This document shows, piece after piece, positions 6,517-12,541 of a stretch of DNA of 15,707 bases. This stretch comes from JBKHJZ01 sp046537875 (lineage in GTDB: Bacteria > Actinomycetota > Acidimicrobiia > Acidimicrobiales > VFJN01). Made by a program: the position numbers and the translations under genes. The stretch lies in NCBI GenBank assembly GCA_046537875.1, contig JBKHJZ010000065.1, positions 1 to 15,707 of the forward strand, read 5' to 3'. Below the pieces are notes generated by a model. The model was not told where the DNA came from and did no database searches. It worked only from the letters and a program-made list of their open reading frames with translations. The first letter of the stretch is position 1, and the number at the start of each line of letters is the position of its first letter.

Positions 6517-7032
6517 GTGGCAGCGACGAAGGGCAAGTGGGCGCAGGGCATCACCCCGCGCAACTTCGTGTGGGTCCTCAAGGACCGGCTGGCCATCTGT
6601 GAGCGACCCGGTGGCTACGGCCAGAACCATCGCCGGGTGCGCCGCCAGGAGGAGATCATCTGGATCCGGGAGCAGGGCTTCACCCGCGTGATCTCGCTGA
6701 TCGCCGCGCCGCACAACCTCCACAACTACGACGAGCTCGGTGTGGCGTGGATCCATCGGCCCCAGCGACCGTCCGACGACCCGCTCGCGTTCCAGCACGA
6801 CCTGTACGAGGAGCTGCGCCGGCTCCTCGGCGACGGCGAGAAGCTGCTGCTCCACCAGGAGGAGGTGGGCGACCGGATCTGCGGCCTCGTGGCCGGCTAC
6901 CTGCTCTGGGCGGGGCTGGTGCCGTACGGCCCGCAGGCCATCTCGGTGACCGAGCGCTTGACCGGACGCCAGCTGGGACCCGAGGGGCGTGAGCTCGTGG
7001 CGAACGCCGAGCAGTTCCGGCCGCCCTCGTGA
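6517..7032 (+). CDS. Dual-specificity-phosphatase-like protein lacking the catalytic Cys
   Basis: The 171-residue protein reads as a small tyrosine or dual-specificity phosphatase fold. It has NFVWVLKDRLAICERPGG at residues 16-33 (compare N-F-x-W-V and R-P-G starts), the helix and strand WIREQGFTRVISL, then GVAWIHRPQRPSDDP, where D87/D88 sit where an acid-loop Asp is expected, and a loop-plus-helix LLHQEEVGDRICGLVAGYLLW. In active enzymes that loop is H-C-X5-R-S/T. Here it is H113-Q114-X5-R120-I121, so the nucleophilic Cys and the following Ser/Thr are both missing while H and R remain. I infer a pseudophosphatase or ligand-binding protein. The fold call is by eye. It overlaps folB by 4 bases (GTGA) and follows folP, so it is translationally coupled to folate genes. 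Its function is unknown. Confidence 0.7.
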   Translation: MAATKGKWAQGITPRNFVWVLKDRLAICERPGGYGQNHRRVRRQEEIIWIREQGFTRVISLIAAPHNLHNYDELGVAWIHRPQRPSDDPLAFQHDLYEELRRLLGDGEKLLLHQEEVGDRICGLVAGYLLWAGLVPYGPQAISVTERLTGRQLGPEGRELVANAEQFRPPS

Positions 7033-7400
7033 GCCCCGGCGACCGCCTGGAGCTGCGCGGCCTGCGGGTGCTGGCACGGTGCGGTGTGCCGCCCGACGAG
7101 CGCGCCCGGGCGCAACCCCTGGAGCTCGACCTCGACCTGACCGTCGACCTGGCGGCGGCCGGCCGATCCGACGACCTGGCCGACACGGTCGACTACGGCG
7201 CGGTCTGCGACGTGGCGGTGGCCGCCGCCGAGTCGGGGCCCAGCGCGCTGCTGGAGGCGGTCGCCGAGGCGGTGGCGTCCGCCGTGCTGGCACACGATCG
7301 GCGGATCGGAGCCGTCGAGGTGGCCGTGCGGAAGCTCCGGCCCCCGGTGCCGCACCAGCTCGCCACCTCCGGGGTGCGGGTTCACCGGGAGCGCCGGTGA
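7029..7400 (+). CDS. folB: Dihydroneopterin aldolase
   Basis: FolB cleaves 7,8-dihydroneopterin to 6-hydroxymethyl-dihydropterin and glycolaldehyde. The protein has 123 residues, typical for the family. Expected active-site residues are present: E24 in GVPPDER, Y56 in the DTVDY block, E76 in LLEAVAE and K102 in VAVRKLRPPVP. The LRGLRVLARCGV opening also fits. The GTG start overlaps the preceding stop as GTGA, and the same overlap joins it to folK, indicating a tightly coupled operon. It should assemble as an octamer of two tetramer rings, as known for the family. No unusual substitution was noticed. Confidence 0.94.
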   Translation: MSPGDRLELRGLRVLARCGVPPDERARAQPLELDLDLTVDLAAAGRSDDLADTVDYGAVCDVAVAAAESGPSALLEAVAEAVASAVLAHDRRIGAVEVAVRKLRPPVPHQLATSGVRVHRERR

Positions 7401-7873
7401 CGCGGCCCGCCCGCGCCTTCCTCGGGCTCGGCTCGAACGTGGGTGACCGGGTCCGTCACCTGCGCGACGCGGTGGCCACGCTGCGGAACCTGGGCCTGGT
7501 CGGGGTGTCGCCGGTGTACGAGACCGAGCCCGTCGGCGGACCGCGCGACCAGGGGCCGTACCTGAACCTGGTGGTCGAGCTGCGGACGTCGCTGTCACCC
7601 CGGGAGCTGCTCGGGGCCTGCCACCGCCTGGAGACGGCGGCCGGGCGGGAGCGCGGCGTCCGCTGGGGTCCCCGCAGCCTGGACGTCGACGTGCTGTGGA
7701 TGGAGGGGGTCGCGGTCGACGAGCCGGACCTCGTCGTGCCCCACCCCCGGATGTGGACGCGGCGCTTCGTGCTGGCCCCGCTGCGCGACCTGGCGCCCGA
7801 CCTGGTCGACCGGGCGGCGGTCGACGAGGCCGCCGGGTCGGTCACGCCCGTGGGCGCCCTCGACGACCTGTGA
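7397..7873 (+). CDS. folK: 6-hydroxymethyl-7,8-dihydropterin pyrophosphokinase
   Basis: FolK (HPPK) transfers pyrophosphate from ATP to 6-hydroxymethyl-dihydropterin, making the FolP substrate. The 158-residue protein has the family landmarks in order: FLGLGSNVGDR near residues 8-18, SPVYETEPVGGPRDQGPYLN, the arginine-rich RERGVRWGPRSLDVDVL segment carrying the paired magnesium-binding Asp residues, and VVPHPRMWTRRFVLAPL. The GTG at 7397 overlaps the folB stop by 4 bases. It is followed after 11 bases by the DUF2520-PanC gene. In M. tuberculosis two extra genes (Rv3605c, a DUF3180 protein, and Rv3604c) lie between folK and DUF2520; they are absent here. Confidence 0.94.
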   Translation: MTRPARAFLGLGSNVGDRVRHLRDAVATLRNLGLVGVSPVYETEPVGGPRDQGPYLNLVVELRTSLSPRELLGACHRLETAAGRERGVRWGPRSLDVDVLWMEGVAVDEPDLVVPHPRMWTRRFVLAPLRDLAPDLVDRAAVDEAAGSVTPVGALDDL

Positions 7874-7874
7874 C

Positions 7875-7884
7875 GGGAGGGAGG
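7875..7884 (+). promoter_or_regulatory. Purine-rich ribosome binding site of the DUF2520-PanC gene
   Basis: GGGAGGGAGG lies directly before ATG 7885, with a GGAGG core at 7876-7880 four bases ahead of the start. It begins one base after the folK stop and supports 7885 as the first codon of the fused protein. Confidence 0.6.
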
Positions 7885-9462
7885 ATGACGCGATCGGTGC
7901 GGGTCATCGGCGCCGGGCGGGCCGGGGGCTCGCTCGCCCGGGCGCTCGGGGAGGCCGGCTGGCGGGTCGAACCCCCGCTCGGCCGGGGCGACGATCCTGC
8001 GGGGGCCGCCGCCGGCGTCGACCTGCTGGTGATCGCCACCCCCGACGCCGCGGTGTCCGACGTGGCCGCCCGCGTGACCCCGGTGGCGTCGACGGTGGTG
8101 GCGCACCTGGCGGGATCGCTCGGGCTCGACGTGCTCGCACCGCACCCGCGGCGGGCCGCCCTGCACCCCCTGGTGGCGCTGCCCGAGCCGGGCATCGGGG
8201 CGCAGCGCCTGCGGGGCGCCTGGTTCGCCGTGGCGGGCGACGACCTGGTGACCGAGGTCGTCGCCGCGCTCGGGGGGCGGTGGTTCCGCGTGGCCGACGG
8301 GCATCGGGCGACGTACCACGCGGCCGCCTGCGTGGCGTCGAACCACCTGGTGGTGCTGCTCGGCCAGGTCGAGCGCCTGGCCGGAACCGTGGGCGTGCCG
8401 CTGGACGCCTATCTCGATCTGGCCCGGGCCAGCCTCGAGAACGTGGCGGACCTCGGGCCCACGGCGGCCCTCACCGGCCCGGCCGCCCGGGGCGACACCG
8501 ACACGATCGCCCGCCACCTGCGGGCCCTGCCACCCGCCGAGCGCCCCGCGTACCGTGCGATGGCCGCCGAGGCGGCCCGCCTGGCCGGACGACGACCGGA
8601 GGACCGGGACCGAGGGATGAGGACGATCACCACCATCGCCGGGCTGAGGGGCGAGCTGGACGAGGCCCGGGCCGCCGGGCGGAGCGTCGGGTTCGTCCCC
8701 ACGATGGGCTACCTCCACGAGGGGCACGCCTCGCTCATGCGGCAGGCACGCGCCGACACCGACGTGGTGGTCGCGTCGGTGTTCGTCAACCCGCTGCAGT
8801 TCGGCGAGGGCGAGGACCTCGACGCGTACCCCCGGGACCTGGCGCGCGACACCGCGGTGTGCGAGGAGGCGGGAGTGGACCTGCTGTTCGTGCCCCCGGC
8901 CGAGGAGATGTACCCCCGGCCCGTCCTCACCACCGTGTCGGTCGCCGAGGTGTCGGAGCCCCTGGAGGGACGGCACCGACCCACGCACTTCGCCGGCGTG
9001 GCCACGGTGGTGGCCAAGCTGCTCGGCATCGTCGGCCCCTGCCGCATCTACTTCGGTGCCAAGGACTACCAGCAGGTGGCCGTGGTGGCGCGGATGGTCG
9101 CCGACCTGTCGCTGCCCGCCGAGGTGGTGGCGTGCCCCACCGTGCGCGAGCGGGACGGCCTCGCCATGTCGTCCCGCAACGCGTACCTCGACGCCGAGGA
9201 GCGGGCGGCCGCGCCGGTGCTGCACCGGGCGCTGCAGTCCGGCCGGGCCGCGATCCTGGCGGGGGAGCGCGACCCCGCCGCGGTCCGCGACCTGATGGCG
9301 CAGATCATCGAGGCGGAACCCCTCGCGCGATTGGACTACGCCGAGGTGGTCGACGCACACTCCTTCGCACGCCCGGATCGGCTCGCCGGCGATCTCCGGC
9401 TGCTCGTCGCGGCCCGGTTCGGGCGAGCGAGGCTCATCGACAACGTGGGGGTGACCGTGTGA
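7885..9462 (+). CDS. panC: DUF2520 Rossmann reductase-like / pantothenate synthetase fusion
   Basis: One uninterrupted 525-residue frame encodes two complete domains. Residues 1-238 form a Rossmann plus DUF2520 protein: VIGAGRAGGS (G9, G11, G14) for NAD(P), LVIATPDAAVSDVA, LHPLVALP, then the helical YHAAACVASNH block typical of DUF2520. Residues 245-525 form a full-length PanC, which joins pantoate and beta-alanine with ATP: P272-T-M-G-Y-L-H-E-G-H281, SVFVNPLQFGEGEDLDAYPR, IYFGAKDYQQ and M428-S-S-R-N432 are all intact. The linker is only about 6 residues. In M. tuberculosis the equivalents (Rv3603c and panC) are separate adjacent genes. DUF2520 proteins are predicted oxidoreductases; a ketopantoate reductase role, feeding pantoate to PanC, is my inference. 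The ATG has a GGAGG-rich site. An internal PanC start at 8617 is possible, so two products cannot be excluded. Confidence 0.88.
   Translation: MTRSVRVIGAGRAGGSLARALGEAGWRVEPPLGRGDDPAGAAAGVDLLVIATPDAAVSDVAARVTPVASTVVAHLAGSLGLDVLAPHPRRAALHPLVALPEPGIGAQRLRGAWFAVAGDDLVTEVVAALGGRWFRVADGHRATYHAAACVASNHLVVLLGQVERLAGTVGVPLDAYLDLARASLENVADLGPTAALTGPAARGDTDTIARHLRALPPAERPAYRAMAAEAARLAGRRPEDRDRGMRTITTIAGLRGELDEARAAGRSVGFVPTMGYLHEGHASLMRQARADTDVVVASVFVNPLQFGEGEDLDAYPRDLARDTAVCEEAGVDLLFVPPAEEMYPRPVLTTVSVAEVSEPLEGRHRPTHFAGVATVVAKLLGIVGPCRIYFGAKDYQQVAVVARMVADLSLPAEVVACPTVRERDGLAMSSRNAYLDAEERAAAPVLHRALQSGRAAILAGERDPAAVRDLMAQIIEAEPLARLDYAEVVDAHSFARPDRLAGDLRLLVAARFGRARLIDNVGVTV
8617..9462 (+). other. panC: PanC domain with possible internal start at ATG 8617
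   Basis: ATG 8617 opens the PanC part, in the same frame as DUF2520, and would give 281 residues, the normal length of a free-standing PanC. GGAGGA lies at 8598-8603 but 13 bases away, and GAGGG touches the ATG with no spacing, so neither is a well-placed Shine-Dalgarno site. No stop codon separates the two domains. A separately initiated PanC could still be made alongside the fusion. Confidence 0.45.
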
Positions 9463-9475
9463 GCGGCACCCACCC

Positions 9476-9482
9476 GGGGAGG
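9476..9482 (+). promoter_or_regulatory. Shine-Dalgarno site of panD
   Basis: GGGGAGG ends 7 bases before ATG 9490. It selects this ATG over the in-frame ATG at 9502, which would be 19 bases away. The resulting numbering puts the PanD self-cleavage pair at G24-S25, as usual for the family. Confidence 0.65.
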
Positions 9483-9489
9483 TAGCGCC

Positions 9490-9915
9490 ATGCGGCGCCG
9501 CATGCTGAAGTCGAAGATCCACCGTGCCGTCGTCACCGATGCCGACCTGCACTACGTCGGGTCGGTGACCATCGACCCCGTCCTGCTCGAGGCCGCCGAC
9601 ATCCTCGAGCACGAGCAGGTGGCCGTGGTCGACATCGACAACGGCGCCCGCCTCGAGACCTACGCCATCGCCGGCCGGCGCGGCTCGGGGGACATGTGCC
9701 TCAACGGCGCCGCAGCCCGCCTGGTGTCGCCGGGCGACCGGATCATCGTGCTCAGCTACGCCGACTACGAGGCCGGCGAGGCCGAGCGCCATGAGCCGCG
9801 GATCGTGCACGTCGACACGGCGAACCGGCCGGTCGACGCGGCCACCGCCGCCCGGCTCACACGCGGGACGCAGCGTTCCGGCCCCGAGCGCTACGTGGAG
9901 GTCGCGGCGAGCTGA
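9490..9915 (+). CDS. panD: Aspartate 1-decarboxylase proenzyme
   Basis: PanD decarboxylates L-aspartate to beta-alanine, the PanC co-substrate. It is a pyruvoyl enzyme that cleaves itself between Gly24 and Ser25; G24-S25 is present in LHYVGSVTID, and the preceding MLKSKIHRAVVT, later NGARLETY and the GDMCLNGAAARL segment are standard. The protein has 141 residues, normal for actinobacteria. The C-terminal stretch after about residue 115 is more variable. The gene is 27 bases after the DUF2520-PanC frame and 5 bases before nadB. The neighbouring NadB also uses L-aspartate, so pantothenate and NAD synthesis draw on the same pool here. A separate maturation factor of the PanZ type is not visible, and actinobacterial PanD is generally thought to mature without one. 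Confidence 0.96.
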   Translation: MRRRMLKSKIHRAVVTDADLHYVGSVTIDPVLLEAADILEHEQVAVVDIDNGARLETYAIAGRRGSGDMCLNGAAARLVSPGDRIIVLSYADYEAGEAERHEPRIVHVDTANRPVDAATAARLTRGTQRSGPERYVEVAAS

Positions 9916-9920
9916 CCGGC

Positions 9921-11594
9921 GTGGAGGGGCGCGATCTCGACCTGCTGGTCGTCGGATCCGGCGTCGCCGGCCTGTCGGCGGCGGTGCGCGCCGCCGAGAT
10001 GCACGGCCTGCGGGTCGGCGTCCTCACGAAGGGCGATCTCGACCAGGCCACGACCCGGTGGGCCCAGGGCGGCGTCGCCGCGGTGCTCGGCGCCGACCCC
10101 GACTCGACCGATCTCCACCTCGCCGACACGCTGGCCGCCGGCGCCGGGCTCTGCGACGTGGACGCGGTGCGGGTGCTGGTGGACGAGGGGCCGGCCCGGG
10201 TCAACGAGCTGATCGCGCTCGGTGCGATCTTCGATCGCGACGTCCACGGTGAGCTCCTGCTGGCCCGGGAGGGGGGCCACAGCCACCCGCGGGTGGTCCA
10301 CGCCGGCGGCGCCGCCACCGGCGTGGAGGTCGAGCGGGCGCTGGTCGAGGCCGTGCGCCGCACCGCGGCGGCGATCTACGAGCGGTGGTTCGCCCTCGAC
10401 CTGGTGGTCGACGGCGGGCGGTGTGCCGGCGTGTCGGCGCTGTCGCCGGAGGGCCGGATGGTCGAGGTCCGCGCCCGGCACGTGCTCCTCGCCTCCGGCG
10501 GCGCCGGCCAGCTGTACGCGGTGACGACCAACCCGGCGGCCGCCACCGGGGACGGGGTGGCGATGGCGCTGCGGGCCGGGGCGGCCGTGGCCGATCTGGA
10601 GTTCGTGCAGTTCCACCCCACGGCGCTGCACCACCCCGCCATGCCCCGTCCCCTGCTGTCGGAAGCGCTGCGCGGCCACGGCGCGGTGCTGCGCGACGCC
10701 GCCGGGAGGCGGTTCGTCGACGAGATGCTGCCGCGGGACCGGGTGAGCAGGGAGGTCACCCGGACGCTCGCCGAGCAGGGCACCGAGCATGTCTGGCTCG
10801 ACGCCACGGGGCTCGAGCGGTTCGGCGAGCGGTTCCCCACCATCCGCGCCGCGCTGTCGGCGGTGGGGCTCGACCCGGCCCGCGACTGGCTGCCGGTGGC
10901 GCCGGCCGCGCACTACACGTGCGGCGGCATCGTCGCCGACCTCGACGGCGCCACCTCGCTCCCCGGCCTGTGGGTGGCGGGCGAGGCCGCCTGCAACGGC
11001 GTGCACGGCGCCAACCGGTTGGCGTCGAACTCGCTGCTCGACGGCATGGTGTTCGGCCCCCGCGTCGTGGAGGCCGTGGGGGCCGGGCGCGACGGCCCGC
11101 AGGCGACCGGTGCCATGCGGTGCGTGCTCGGCGGTGAGGACCCGGACATCGAGATCCCCGGGCGCCCGCAGCGGGTCACGCTCCGGCCGGAGGGGGGTCG
11201 GGGCGGGCAGGGGAACCGGGCCGACGAGGCCGTGGCCCACGTGCCCGTGCCCGACGCCCGGGTGGCGCTCCAGCGAACGATGACCGCGCACGCCGGGGTG
11301 CTGCGCTCGGCGGCATCGCTGGAGGAGGCCGGGATGGCGGCGCGCACCGCCCTCGCCACCGCCGCCACCCGCTCGCCGGGCGTGGTGGGCGTGGTGCCGG
11401 GTGGGCCCCCGCCCAGCCCGTCGGCCGATGCCTCGGAGCTGGCCAACCTGGCCACGGTGGCGCTCGCCCTCTGCGCGGCGGCCACGGCCCGCACCGAGAG
11501 CCGGGGCGCCCACGCCCGGTCCGACCACCCCGAGACCCGCCCGTCGCAGCGGGTGCGGTTCGTGATCTCGGCGTCGGTCGCCGGCGGTCGCTGA
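9921..11594 (+). CDS. nadB: L-aspartate oxidase
   Basis: NadB is an FAD enzyme that oxidises L-aspartate to iminoaspartate, the first step of de novo NAD synthesis. In this 557-residue protein the FAD dinucleotide site LLVVGSGVAGLSAA is at residues 8-21. TTRWAQGGVAAVL, HSHPRVVHAGGAATG, H232-P-T-A-L, the RFVDEMLPRDRVSREV active-site segment, H331-Y-T-C-G-G-I and GVHGANRLASNSLLDG follow in the family order. The C-terminal helical domain ends with SRGAHARSDHPET. Between them a loop near residues 395-440 is glycine-rich and less conserved. The GTG at 9921 has no Shine-Dalgarno site or -10 hexamer; it starts 5 bases after panD and is probably coupled to it. nadA is not in the window, and nadC lies one gene further on. 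Confidence 0.94.
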   Translation: MEGRDLDLLVVGSGVAGLSAAVRAAEMHGLRVGVLTKGDLDQATTRWAQGGVAAVLGADPDSTDLHLADTLAAGAGLCDVDAVRVLVDEGPARVNELIALGAIFDRDVHGELLLAREGGHSHPRVVHAGGAATGVEVERALVEAVRRTAAAIYERWFALDLVVDGGRCAGVSALSPEGRMVEVRARHVLLASGGAGQLYAVTTNPAAATGDGVAMALRAGAAVADLEFVQFHPTALHHPAMPRPLLSEALRGHGAVLRDAAGRRFVDEMLPRDRVSREVTRTLAEQGTEHVWLDATGLERFGERFPTIRAALSAVGLDPARDWLPVAPAAHYTCGGIVADLDGATSLPGLWVAGEAACNGVHGANRLASNSLLDGMVFGPRVVEAVGAGRDGPQATGAMRCVLGGEDPDIEIPGRPQRVTLRPEGGRGGQGNRADEAVAHVPVPDARVALQRTMTAHAGVLRSAASLEEAGMAARTALATAATRSPGVVGVVPGGPPPSPSADASELANLATVALALCAAATARTESRGAHARSDHPETRPSQRVRFVISASVAGGR

Positions 11595-11601
11595 AGCCGG
11601 G

Positions 11602-11613
11602 GGCCGATCGGCC
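11602..11613 (+). promoter_or_regulatory. 12-bp perfect palindrome upstream of the scramblase-like gene
   Basis: GGCCGATCGGCC is self-complementary and lies 7 bases after the nadB stop, directly before the GGTGCA that occupies the -35 position of the next promoter. It could be an operator, or a small hairpin at the end of the nadB mRNA; no T-tract follows. Its role is not established. Confidence 0.35.
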
Positions 11614-11635
11614 GGTGCAGCGCCACGCCGACGTC

Positions 11636-11641
11636 TAGCCT
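11636..11641 (+). promoter_or_regulatory. -10 element for leaderless scramblase-like gene
   Basis: TAGCCT ends 8 bases before ATG 11650, the same spacing as at hpt, folP and coaX. GGTGCA at 11614-11619 is 16 bases upstream. The gene has no Shine-Dalgarno sequence. The nadB to scramblase-like gap is 55 bases. Confidence 0.55.
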
Positions 11642-11649
11642 CGCCGGCC

Positions 11650-12504
11650 ATGTCCGAGATGTCACCGCAGCATGCCGCTGGGGCGAGCGGTCAGCATGCC
11701 CCGGCGTGGTATCCGGATCCGTCCGGCCGCAACGAGAGCCGCTGGTGGGACGGCACCCGGTGGACCGAGCACGTCGCCTCACACGGCCGGCAGGGTGTCG
11801 ACCCGCCCGACGGCGGCGGCGTCGTGCCCACGGTCCACCGCTCGACCGACAAGATCACCCGCGACGTCTCCCGCGCGGGCGCCGCCACCGGCTCCATGGG
11901 CGGGGGCAGCGTGTTCACCGAGCCGGTGCTGGTGGTCAACCAGAAGGCCAAGCTCATCGAGGTCAACAACGAGTACGCGATCTACGACCAGCACGGCCGG
12001 CAGGTCGGGGCGGTGCGCCAGGTGGGCCAGAGCGCGCTGAAGAAGGTGATGCGGGTCCTCACCTCGTACGACCAGTTCATGACCCACAAGCTCCAGGTGG
12101 TCGACGCCCAGGGCAACGTGCTCATGGGGATCACCCGGCCGGCGAAGATCCTGAAGTCACGGGTCATCGTGTCGGACGCCCGGGGCACCGAGGTCGGCAC
12201 GATCGCCCAGCAGAACGCGATCGGCAAGATCCGGTTCTCGCTCGAGGCCGGCGGCCGGGAGTGGGGCTCGATCAACGCCGAGAACTGGCGCGCCTGGAAC
12301 TTCAACATCCGCGACCACACCGGCACGGAGGTCGCCCGGATCACCAAGACGTGGGAGGGCCTGGCGAAGACCATGTTCACCACGGCCGACAACTACGTGG
12401 TGCAGATCCACCGCCGGCTCGAGGATCCGCTGCGCACGCTGGTCGTCGCCGCCGCGCTCGGCATCGACACGGCGCTGAAGCAGGACGCCCGCGGGTTCGG
12501 CTGA
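11650..12504 (+). CDS. DUF2510 / phospholipid scramblase-like (LURP-one type) protein
   Basis: The 284-residue protein has two parts. Residues 19-43 hold a DUF2510 module, AWYPDPSGRNESRWWDGTRW, a short tryptophan-rich unit common at the ends of actinobacterial membrane-associated proteins. Residues 45-85 form a polar linker. Residues 86-280 resemble the scramblase/LURP-one-related beta-barrel fold: EPVLVVNQKAKLIEVNNEYAIYD, repeated strand pairs such as LQVVDAQGNVLMGI and VIVSDARGTEVGTI, and an ending with ALGIDTALKQ. No strong transmembrane helix is seen apart from the mildly hydrophobic C-terminal VVAAALGI stretch. Scramblase activity has not been shown for bacterial members to my knowledge, so the function is unassigned. 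The gene sits between nadB and nadC, with its own -10 element and start, so a link with NAD metabolism is not implied. Confidence 0.78.
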   Translation: MSEMSPQHAAGASGQHAPAWYPDPSGRNESRWWDGTRWTEHVASHGRQGVDPPDGGGVVPTVHRSTDKITRDVSRAGAATGSMGGGSVFTEPVLVVNQKAKLIEVNNEYAIYDQHGRQVGAVRQVGQSALKKVMRVLTSYDQFMTHKLQVVDAQGNVLMGITRPAKILKSRVIVSDARGTEVGTIAQQNAIGKIRFSLEAGGREWGSINAENWRAWNFNIRDHTGTEVARITKTWEGLAKTMFTTADNYVVQIHRRLEDPLRTLVVAAALGIDTALKQDARGFG

Positions 12505-12527
12505 CCGCTGCGCCGGGCGGGTTCCGC

Positions 12528-12533
12528 GAGACT
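12528..12533 (+). promoter_or_regulatory. Weak -10-like element before nadC
   Basis: GAGACT keeps the A and final T of TANNNT but not the first T. It lies exactly 8 bases before GTG 12542, the spacing used by the clearer promoters. No Shine-Dalgarno sequence is present. It is weak support for a separate nadC promoter. Confidence 0.25.
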
Positions 12534-12541
12534 GCGGGTTC

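Noticed and set aside
7456..9810. Long minus-strand open frame opposite folK, DUF2520-PanC and panD
   Set aside because: It is the mirror of strongly conserved + strand genes, with low-complexity composition. It is a shadow of high-GC coding.
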